DNA of 64,000 nucleotides from Actomonas aquatica (lineage in GTDB: Bacteria; Verrucomicrobiota; Verrucomicrobiia; Opitutales; Opitutaceae): assembly GCF_019679435.2 (NCBI RefSeq), contig NZ_CP139781.1, forward strand, positions 4,311,753-4,375,752. Direction: 5' to 3'. Shown here one piece after another: positions 24,889-32,130 of the stretch. The notes beneath the pieces are model-generated. The model worked only from the letters and a program-made list of their open reading frames with translations. It ran no database searches and was not told where the DNA came from. Numbering within the stretch: the first letter of the stretch is position 1; every line of letters begins with the position of its first letter. The position numbers and the translations under genes are program-made.

Positions 24889-25951
24889 AAGCCGACGCAG
24901 CGGGCAGCTCGAACCAGAAGGAGGCGCCTTCGCCGGGAGGGCTGTCCACGCCGCAACGACCGTGGAGCTGGCTGACGATCCGCCGCACGATCGAGAGTCC
25001 GAGACCGTGGCCTTTGTGGCGATGTTGAGGGATCTTGCTGAAGGCGGTGAACATTTTGGTGAGCATGGCGGGCTCAATCCCCGCCCCGTGATCGCGCACG
25101 ATGAAGCGCACGCAACGCTTGTCGGGGTGCGTTTCGGCGAGCAGGTCGATGTGCGGAGATTCACCGCCGTATTTCGCCGCGTTGCTGATGAAGTTGCTCC
25201 ACAGGTGAACCACCCACGGCGCGTAACCGAGGGCAACGGGCCAGTCGTCGGCTACGTTCACGGTGGCGTCATTGCGGTGCAAGGTGGTCTCGGTGCGGGC
25301 GATCGCCTCCTGCACGATTTCGCCCATGTCGAGCGGCTCCGGTTCGACGGTCTCCTGGCGCAGGCTCGTGAGCATCAGGATCTCATCGATGATGGTGTTG
25401 AGGCGGTTGCTCGCCTCTTGGGCTCCTTCCAAGTGGGCCCGCAGGCGCGGGGGGCAGGTGTCGTCGAGCAGGCCTTCGGCAAGCTCCAAGCGGCCGAGGA
25501 GCACCGAGATGGGCGAACGCAGATCGTGGGCGACGGTGTGAGCAAAGGCAGACAACTCATCGACGAGGTCCTTGCGCTCCAAACGCACGGCGACGGATTG
25601 CAGGAGGTCGTCGGTCTCGAAGGGTTTGTAAATGTAGTCGTCGGCCCCGCGCCGCATGGCCGTGCGCATTGCGGAGTTATCGTTGCGACCGGTCAGCACG
25701 ATGACCGGGACCGCTTTGAAGTCGGGCATCTCACGCAGCTGGCGCACGAAGGTGTGTCCATCGAGGCGCGGCATGACCAAATCGGTGATCACCAAATCCG
25801 GATGGACCTCCCGCGCTCGCTTCAATCCGTCGGCCCCGTCGGCCGCTGAATCGACGGCATAGCCGACTTCCCGCAGGATGCGCTCGAGGAGACCGCGAGT
25901 CGGCGAATGGTCTTCAACGACCAGGATGCGATGGCGTTCGCCCGAATTCAT
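24887..25951 (-). CDS. Receiver-histidine kinase fusion (REC-HisKA-HATPase)
   Basis: A 354-residue soluble protein from the ATG at 25951 (MNSGERHRILVVEDHSPTRG). The frame extends to 26020 via a TTG and the shorter start places the receiver domain directly at the N-terminus. The receiver domain (8-125) has acidic pair ED (13-14), phospho-acceptor D57 (VITDLVMPRLDG), T87 and K109. A HisKA domain follows with H142 (FAHTVAHDLRSPIS), then HATPase_c with N box NFISNAAKYGG, DHGAGI and GHGLGLSIVRRI. The C-terminal kinase fused behind a receiver suggests a phosphorelay component controlled by another kinase. It is divergent from the metalloprotease across an AT-rich promoter region. Confidence 0.88.
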   Translation of the reverse strand: MNSGERHRILVVEDHSPTRGLLERILREVGYAVDSAADGADGLKRAREVHPDLVITDLVMPRLDGHTFVRQLREMPDFKAVPVIVLTGRNDNSAMRTAMRRGADDYIYKPFETDDLLQSVAVRLERKDLVDELSAFAHTVAHDLRSPISVLLGRLELAEGLLDDTCPPRLRAHLEGAQEASNRLNTIIDEILMLTSLRQETVEPEPLDMGEIVQEAIARTETTLHRNDATVNVADDWPVALGYAPWVVHLWSNFISNAAKYGGESPHIDLLAETHPDKRCVRFIVRDHGAGIEPAMLTKMFTAFSKIPQHRHKGHGLGLSIVRRIVSQLHGRCGVDSPPGEGASFWFELPAASA

Positions 25952-26029
25952 AAAAGGAGGTGCGGAGGAGCGGTTTGTGGCACTCGGAGCAACGCGGCCA
26001 CCGTAGACAGAATCGCTCAATCGTAAACC

Positions 26030-26106
26030 TTAAGCTGAGGAAAACTAGGTAAATACGGACCTATTTAATATTAGGGTTAATTACCCATTAAATCGGCAGC
26101 CGATTT
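26030..26106. promoter_or_regulatory. AT-rich divergent promoter region with operator-like palindrome
   Basis: The only strongly AT-rich stretch between the kinase and the metalloprotease. It contains GGGTTAATTACCC (near-palindrome, about 26074-26086) and the perfect hyphenated palindrome AAATCGGC-A-GCCGATTT (26090-26106). Likely promoters for both genes; individual -10/-35 boxes were not assigned. Confidence 0.5.
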
Positions 26107-26223
26107 AGGGGAGTCTGCATTAGCTGGTTTGGGGCAGGCGGACTGCCCAACTTTGCACGGCACGGACGCGCGGTGCGCATGTCTGTTGCCCTGGTCGGCG
26201 GAACGGCCGATGACTTTCTGGGC

Positions 26224-28722
26224 ATGCGTAAAACGGTTTCTCCTCTTCGGTTGGCGGGTTTGGTCCTGGGGCTGGTGGCAGCCGCGGCCGTGGTTGTGGT
26301 GGCGGTTTGGATGGGTCGTCGCGAGGGCGAGCCGGGCAAACCGGAGGCCACTGTCGTCGCGCAAGAGAAGGCGGCGGAGGTTGCGGCGGATTCCGCAACG
26401 TCCGGCGAAGCCGGGCTCGATCCGACCACCGTGGTGGCGGCGACGGAGGAGGAGGTGGTGGTGGAGCCACAGGTTTGGCGTTTGGCGACATTGTCGGAGG
26501 AAACCCGGTCGCACCTAAGAGTCGTGCGGACGGTCGCGCGGCAAGTGAGTTACGCGCGATTGGATACGACGGTATTGGCAGGCAAGGACTCGCCGTTTGT
26601 GCGGCCGGGGCGGGGTCGGGTGACGTGGACTTTGCCGGAAGGCGGGGCCGTCGTCGGGGCGGTGGAACGCACGACGATGCAAGGGCCGGACGCCTGGCTG
26701 AGCGAAGGCCGGGTGGAAGGCGTGGCGGGCGCGCGGTGGTTGGCCGCGATGGTGCGCGGGCGGTTGTCCGTTTCGATCGACGGCCTGCCGGGCGGCGAAG
26801 TGAAGGCGCGCACGGTGGAGACGGCGGAGGGTCCGGTGGTGCAGCTTTATCGGGTCGATCCGCAGCTGGCGGGGGATTGCGTGACCGTGCGTGTGTCGGC
26901 GGCCTTTGATGGGCAGGATTCCGAGGTGGCGGAAACGCCGATCGACCCGGTCGATCCCAGCCTCAGTGGGGGCGATGCGCAGATTGATCTGTTGATGGTC
27001 TACACGCAGGCGGTGCGGGCGGCGCTGGGTGGGGCGGCCAACGTCGAGGCGGAGGCGATGCTGGCGGTGGCGCAGGTGAACGCGGATTTTGCCGGCAGTG
27101 AGTTGCGGGCGCGCGTGCGGCTGGCTGGCATGCTGGAGGTCAATATGCCGGGGGATGACCAGACCGGCTTCGTGAACGGCTGGCAGCGCACGGCGTTGGA
27201 GAACATCGCGGGCGTGACCGACGGCATCATGGACGAAGTGCATGCGGCGCGCGAAGCGGTGGGCGCGGATCTGGTGAGTCTGGTGGTGGCGCGGCCCGAC
27301 AGTGGCAGTGCGGGCATCGCCTACATCCTCGAGCGGCTGGGGCACTACAGTGAGCCGTTTTACGCGTATTCGGTGGTTAACTACGATGGGCTCAGCGACG
27401 CCACTACGCTCACGCATGAGTTGGGGCACAATCTCGGCTGCGCGCATGACCGCGACAACGCCGGCGACCTGCCGGATCGGGGGCATCACGGCGCGTTTCC
27501 GGGGGCCTACGGTTTCCGCGTGAGTGCGCCCGATGTGAACGGGCTCTCGCGGCAGGTGCGCACGATCATGGCGTATTCACCGGGCACGCGGGTGCGGTAT
27601 TTCTCCAGCCCGACGCGGCAGATCCGTCGTTTCATCAGTGGCGGCAACACGGTGGAGTTCGCCCAGCCGGTCACGCTGGGCGTGGCGGTGGACGCGGTGG
27701 CAGATGCGCAACAGGCAGCTGACAACGCCAGCGTGATTCAACGCACGGCGTTTCAGGTGGCGGGTTACCGGTTGTCGCCGGAGCGGGCCTTTGTCGGTCA
27801 GTTGATCAATGTCTCCACCCGCGCGTATGTAGGAAGTGGATACCAAGCCCTGATCGGTGGGTTTGTGGTCACGGGAGCGGAGCGGGAGGTGTTGCTGCGG
27901 GCGCCAGGGCCGATTCTGGGCACGGACTTTGGGGTGCCGGGCGCGCTGGCGGATCCGGTGTTGCGCGTGAGCCGGCTCGACAACGGCACGGTCACGACCG
28001 TGGGCACGAACGACGATTGGGAGTTGCCGGCGGCGAATGGCATCGCGGTGGCCCAGGCGGGTCAGCAAGTGGGGGCGTTTGCCTTCAACAACGGCGGCCG
28101 TGATGCGGCGACGGTAGTTACGCTGGGACCGGGCAGTTACACGGCCGAAGTCACGGGCGCGGGCGGCGCGGAAGGCGTTGCGCTGATCGAGGCCTACGAT
28201 GTGAGCGAACGCAGCGGCGAGGGCGGCGCGCGGTTGGTGAACCTGTCGACGCGCGCTTATGCCTCGACGGCGACGCCGATCGTGGCGGGTTTTGTGGTGG
28301 AGGCGGATCCGTTGCAGCCGAATGCGCGCAAGACGATGTTTCTGCGGGTGCGTGGCCCCTCGCTGGCCAACTACGGTCTGCCGGGTGAGGTGGTGATGCC
28401 GGATCCGGTGATCGAGATCTACGACGATCAGGCGGGGCTGGTGTTCTACAACGACGACTGGGATTCGCGGTCGGCGATTTTGGGTAGCAGTATCCCGGAC
28501 TTGCAGCGTGGCGTGGTGGATCGTGTCGAAGAGGAAGAGGTGTTTGCCGCGGCGGCGCAAGTGGGCGCGACGGACATGTTGCCAACCGAACCGGCGGCCG
28601 TGATCGAACTCCCGCCGGGGCTCTACACCATGACCGTGCGGCCCTTCACGGATGAGACCGACGACGAGGACGTCGGTGAACCCGGCGTGGCGATCGTGGA
28701 AGTGTTTGAGTTGGATCGATAG
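26224..28722 (+). CDS. Reprolysin-like (M12B) zinc metalloprotease with C-terminal beta modules
   Basis: An 832-residue protein from the ATG at 26224 (MRKTVSPLRLAGLVLGLVAAAAVVVVAVWMG, a signal anchor). Upstream in-frame starts exist from 26173. The catalytic zinc motif HELGHNLGCAHD begins at H398 (ligands H398, H402, H408), with a Met-turn near IMAYSPG. The N-terminal ~200 residues form a prodomain-like beta region. The C-terminus contains two related ~120-residue modules, each opening with a LxNxSTRAY motif and GGFVV/AGFVV and including a LRxxGP segment, a family also present in the protein at 32131-34854. Probably secreted or surface-anchored, degrading proteins outside the cell. Confidence 0.85.
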   Translation: MRKTVSPLRLAGLVLGLVAAAAVVVVAVWMGRREGEPGKPEATVVAQEKAAEVAADSATSGEAGLDPTTVVAATEEEVVVEPQVWRLATLSEETRSHLRVVRTVARQVSYARLDTTVLAGKDSPFVRPGRGRVTWTLPEGGAVVGAVERTTMQGPDAWLSEGRVEGVAGARWLAAMVRGRLSVSIDGLPGGEVKARTVETAEGPVVQLYRVDPQLAGDCVTVRVSAAFDGQDSEVAETPIDPVDPSLSGGDAQIDLLMVYTQAVRAALGGAANVEAEAMLAVAQVNADFAGSELRARVRLAGMLEVNMPGDDQTGFVNGWQRTALENIAGVTDGIMDEVHAAREAVGADLVSLVVARPDSGSAGIAYILERLGHYSEPFYAYSVVNYDGLSDATTLTHELGHNLGCAHDRDNAGDLPDRGHHGAFPGAYGFRVSAPDVNGLSRQVRTIMAYSPGTRVRYFSSPTRQIRRFISGGNTVEFAQPVTLGVAVDAVADAQQAADNASVIQRTAFQVAGYRLSPERAFVGQLINVSTRAYVGSGYQALIGGFVVTGAEREVLLRAPGPILGTDFGVPGALADPVLRVSRLDNGTVTTVGTNDDWELPAANGIAVAQAGQQVGAFAFNNGGRDAATVVTLGPGSYTAEVTGAGGAEGVALIEAYDVSERSGEGGARLVNLSTRAYASTATPIVAGFVVEADPLQPNARKTMFLRVRGPSLANYGLPGEVVMPDPVIEIYDDQAGLVFYNDDWDSRSAILGSSIPDLQRGVVDRVEEEEVFAAAAQVGATDMLPTEPAAVIELPPGLYTMTVRPFTDETDDEDVGEPGVAIVEVFELDR

Positions 28723-28795
28723 GCTGCAGGGTGGGGTTATTCACACCAAGGCAGCAAAGGGAGCAAAGGGCGGGGAGGACGTAGGCCAAGAGGCA

Positions 28796-28824
28796 TCCGC
28801 CGTCGCTCTGCGAGCTATGGCGGA
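28796..28824. repeat. Hairpin element TCCGCC..GGCGGA (copy 2)
   Basis: Same arms and loop type (GTCGCT CTGCGAGCTAT) as copies at 8199 and 32010; followed 12 bases later by a GTAG-type element. Confidence 0.6.
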
Positions 28825-28835
28825 CAAGGGGTTAG

Positions 28836-28857
28836 CGCGAGTAAACTCGCGGCCTAC
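28836..28857 (-). repeat. REP-like element (GTAG + hairpin)
   Basis: On the minus strand GTAGGC then stem CGCGAG, loop TTTA, stem CTCGCG. Head-to-head with the element at 28881. Confidence 0.6.
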
Positions 28858-28880
28858 GAAGTGGGGTGCGAGTGGGAAAT

Positions 28881-28902
28881 GTAGGCTGCGAGTTTACTCG
28901 CG
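28881..28902 (+). repeat. REP-like element (GTAG + hairpin)
   Basis: GTAGGCTG then CGAG-TTTA-CTCG; opposite orientation to 28836-28857, forming a BIME-like pair. Confidence 0.6.
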
Positions 28903-29209
28903 CTGCGTTGCCTCGCGGAGTGAGACGAGGGATAGCCACAAAAAGGCACGAAGAAGCACAAAAAGGAGGAACGGAGAGCTGCGTGCGGTGGGGTGGTTTT
29001 CTTCACACCAAGGTAGCAAAGGGAGCGAAGAGACGGGCGGGGAGATAGGGTAGCTGCATAATGAAGTAGGCTGGTTTTCGTGAATTTTTGTGCCTTTTCG
29101 TGGCTTTCTCTTTCCGGTCTCTCCGCGCGGCGTTCTTCTACGTATCTCGCATCTGTTGGTCGTCGATAGTTGTGCCGTTGCGGCGCGGGGTGGGGCGTGG
29201 TGGCGCGGT

Positions 29210-29220
29210 GGTGTCACACC
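29210..29220. promoter_or_regulatory. Palindrome GGTGTCACACC upstream of clpB
   Basis: An 11 bp perfect palindrome about 60 bases before the clpB start. Ten of its bases (GGTGTCACAC) recur upstream of the first Hsp20 gene at 42346-42355, hinting at a shared control site. Confidence 0.35.
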
Positions 29221-29278
29221 TCGGGCGGGCGCTCACCTCTGACGCGCGGTTGGCTCGGGGCATGCAAGGGAGGAACGC

Positions 29279-31861
29279 ATGGATATGAACTCACTCACTC
29301 AGATGTCGCGCCAGGCGGTCACCGACGCACAGGCGGAAGCGCGGCGTCGTAACCACCACGAGGTCGATACGTGGCATCTGCTGCACGCCTTGCTCGGGCA
29401 GGAGGATGGCATCGTGCCGGCCTTGGTGGAGAAACTCGACCTCACCACCAGCGCGATGCAACTCGCGGTGCAGCGCGAACTCGATCGCCTGTCGGCCGTG
29501 ACGGGCAGCGTCGACGCGTCGAAGATTTATGTGACCCAGGCGGTCAACGAGACCCTCGTCCGCGCCGAGAAAGAGGCGAAGTCGCTCAAGGACGAATTTG
29601 TGTCCACCGAGCATCTCTTCCTCGCCGCCGTTGAGGTGGCGAAGCCCGACGCGGTGGCGAAGTTTTTCAAGTCGTTCGGGCTCGATCGCGGTCGCGTGCT
29701 TAAAGCCCTGCAGGCCCTGCGCGGCGCGCAACGCGTGACGACCGACAATCCCGAGTCGACTTACAACGCCCTCCAGAAATACGGCACCGATCTCGTGGCG
29801 CTGGCCAAGGCCGGTAAGATGGATCCGGTCATCGGCCGCGACGACGAAATTCGTCGCGCGGTGCGCATCCTCTCGCGCAAAACCAAGAACAACCCGGTGC
29901 TGATCGGCGAACCCGGCGTGGGCAAAACCGCCATCGTCGAAGGTCTCGCTCAGCGCATCGTGCGCGGCGACGTGCCGGAAGGGTTGAAGGACCGCACCCT
30001 CTTCGCGCTCGACATGGGCGCGCTGGTCGCGGGCGCCAAATACCGCGGTGAATTTGAAGAGCGCCTCAAGGCCGTGCTCAACGAGGTGAAGCAGAGCGAC
30101 GGCCGCATCATCCTCTTCATCGACGAACTCCACACCATCGTGGGCGCGGGTAAAACCGAGGGCGCGATGGACGCGGGCAATCTGCTCAAGCCCATGCTGG
30201 CGCGCGGGGAGTTGCACTGTATCGGCGCGACCACGCTCGACGAGTATCGCAAGCACATCGAAAAGGACGCCGCTCTCGAGCGTCGCTTCCAGCCCGTGCT
30301 GGTGCAGCCGCCGAGCGTCGAGGACGCCATCTCCATCCTGCGCGGTCTGCGCGAGCGTTTTGAGCTGCACCACGGCGTGCGCATTCTCGACGGCGCGTTG
30401 GTGGCGGCGGCGACTTTGTCGGACCGCTACATCTCCGATCGTTTCCTGCCCGACAAGGCCATCGACCTGGTCGACGAAGCCTGCGCGATGATCCGCACCG
30501 AAATGGACTCCATGCCGCAGGAACTCGACGCGCTCTCGCGGCGCACGCTGCAGCTCGAGATCGAGGAAGCCGCGCTGAAGAAAGAAAAGGACGCGGCCTC
30601 GAAGGAGCGTCTGAAGGCCCTGCAAAGCGAACTCGCCGACACGCGTTCGCAGGCCGCCGCGTTGCGCGCCAAGTGGGACAAGGAAAAGGCCGGCGTCGAC
30701 AAGGTGCGCAAGGTGCGCGAGCAGCTCGAGGAGGTGCGTCGCGAGATGGAACAGGCCGAGCGCGCCTACGACCTGAACAAGCTGGCCGAGCTGCGCCACG
30801 GCAAGTTCCCGCAACTCGAAGCCGAGCTGAAGCGCCTCGAAGCGGAGTCGGCCGAAACCGAGTTGTTCAAAGAAGAGGTCACCGACGAGGAGGTCGCCAG
30901 CATCGTCGCAAAGTGGAGCGGCATCCCGGTGACGCGTTTGGTCGAGGGGGAAAAGGAAAAGCTCCTGCGCCTCGACGAGACCTTGCACGAGCGCGTGATC
31001 GGTCAGGACGAAGCGGTCACGTTGGCGAGCGAGGCCATCCTGCGCGCGCGGGCCGGCATCAAGGATCCGCGGCGACCGGTGGGCTCGTTCCTCTTCCTCG
31101 GTCCGACGGGCGTGGGTAAAACCGAGCTGGCCAAGACGCTGGCGGAGACGCTCTTCGACAGCGAGGCCTCGATGATCCGCATCGACATGTCGGAATACAT
31201 GGAGAAGCACAGCGTGGCCCGGCTTATCGGCGCGCCTCCCGGTTACGTCGGTTACGACGAGGGTGGTCAGTTGACCGAGGCCGTGCGGCGCAAGCCCTAC
31301 GCGGTGGTGCTATTCGACGAAATCGAAAAGGCGCATCCGGATGTATTCAATGTGTTGTTACAGGTGCTCGACGATGGTCGCATCACCGACAGTCAGGGCC
31401 GCACGATCGATTTCAAAAACACGATCATCATCATGACGTCGAATCTCGGCAGTCGGCACCTCTTGGAGCGGGTGACCGGCAGCGAGATTCCGGAGAGTGT
31501 GCGTGAGTCGGTCATGACCGAGTTGCGTCAGGCCTTCCGGCCGGAGTTCCTGAATCGCATCGATGAGACGATCCTCTTCAAGCCGCTCACGCTGGAGGAG
31601 ATCACCTCGATCGTGGACCTCTTGCTGGCCGATCTGAACCGCCGCCTGGCCGACCGTCGGGTGACGGTGGAGCTGGATGCAGCGGCCAAGACCTGGGCGG
31701 CCGAGAAGGGTTACGACCCGGTCTTCGGCGCGCGGCCCCTGAAGCGCTTCCTGCAACGCCAACTCGAGACCAAGCTGGCGCGTGCGCTGGTTGCCGGTGA
31801 AATCGGCGAAGGCGCCACAGTGAAGTTCACCGTGCGCGACGACGCGCTGGTGATGGCGTAG
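29279..31861 (+). CDS. clpB: ATP-dependent disaggregase ClpB
   Basis: An 860-residue Hsp100 chaperone that rescues aggregated proteins together with DnaK. The N domain (1-150) is followed by AAA1 with Walker A GEPGVGKT (210-217) and [12 protein letters not shown]-type Walker B. A long coiled-coil middle domain (about 405-525) holds [23 protein letters not shown]2 has [16 protein letters not shown] and the [13 protein letters not shown] segment. The C-terminus is [21 protein letters not shown] ribosome-binding site sits 8 bases before the ATG at 29279. It stands alone and is probably heat-inducible. Confidence 0.97.
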   Translation: MDMNSLTQMSRQAVTDAQAEARRRNHHEVDTWHLLHALLGQEDGIVPALVEKLDLTTSAMQLAVQRELDRLSAVTGSVDASKIYVTQAVNETLVRAEKEAKSLKDEFVSTEHLFLAAVEVAKPDAVAKFFKSFGLDRGRVLKALQALRGAQRVTTDNPESTYNALQKYGTDLVALAKAGKMDPVIGRDDEIRRAVRILSRKTKNNPVLIGEPGVGKTAIVEGLAQRIVRGDVPEGLKDRTLFALDMGALVAGAKYRGEFEERLKAVLNEVKQSDGRIILFIDELHTIVGAGKTEGAMDAGNLLKPMLARGELHCIGATTLDEYRKHIEKDAALERRFQPVLVQPPSVEDAISILRGLRERFELHHGVRILDGALVAAATLSDRYISDRFLPDKAIDLVDEACAMIRTEMDSMPQELDALSRRTLQLEIEEAALKKEKDAASKERLKALQSELADTRSQAAALRAKWDKEKAGVDKVRKVREQLEEVRREMEQAERAYDLNKLAELRHGKFPQLEAELKRLEAESAETELFKEEVTDEEVASIVAKWSGIPVTRLVEGEKEKLLRLDETLHERVIGQDEAVTLASEAILRARAGIKDPRRPVGSFLFLGPTGVGKTELAKTLAETLFDSEASMIRIDMSEYMEKHSVARLIGAPPGYVGYDEGGQLTEAVRRKPYAVVLFDEIEKAHPDVFNVLLQVLDDGRITDSQGRTIDFKNTIIIMTSNLGSRHLLERVTGSEIPESVRESVMTELRQAFRPEFLNRIDETILFKPLTLEEITSIVDLLLADLNRRLADRRVTVELDAAAKTWAAEKGYDPVFGARPLKRFLQRQLETKLARALVAGEIGEGATVKFTVRDDALVMA

Positions 31862-32130
31862 GCCTACAACGTGCGTCGGACGGGTTCTGTTTTCTTTTTA
31901 CAGGAGGAAGCAGAGGGAAACAGAGGCTCGTCCGGCGTGGGTTTTGTTCACAGCAAGGAAGCAAAGGGAGCAAAGCCGGGGGGAGGGGCAGTGCTGGGGC
32001 CGAGAGGCATCCGCCGTCGCTCTGCGAGCTATGGCGGACAAGGGGTTGGCGCGAGCGGGCTCGCAGCTTACAAGGTAGGAGTCGTTCGGGAAATGTAGGC
32101 TGCGAGTTGCCTCGCGGAGCGGAGGGCGTA
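31862..32130. repeat. Repeat-rich spacer between clpB and the YCF48-like gene
   Basis: Contains AT-rich phrases TACAGGAGGAAGCAGAGGG (31902 on) and CACAGCAAGGAAGC (31950 on), the third TCCGCC..GGCGGA hairpin (32010-32038), and two GTAG-like elements, 32050-32071 (minus, degenerate GTAA) and 32095-32116 (plus, GTAGGCTGCGAG..CTCG). This order repeats that of 28740-28902. Confidence 0.7.

Larger units (their letters stand above)
28723..29278. repeat. Repeat-filled spacer upstream of clpB
   Basis: Holds, in order: AT-rich phrase TTCACACCAAGGCAGCAAAG (28740 on), hairpin TCCGCC..GGCGGA (28796-28824), GTAG-type elements at 28836-28857 (minus) and 28881-28902 (plus), phrase GCCACAAAAAGGCACGAAG (28933 on), a second CACCAAGG..AAAGGGAGC phrase (29004 on) and an inverted copy of the GCCACAAAAAGG phrase near 29083-29106. 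The clpB promoter must be in the last ~150 bases; see 29210-29220. No gene. Confidence 0.7.
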
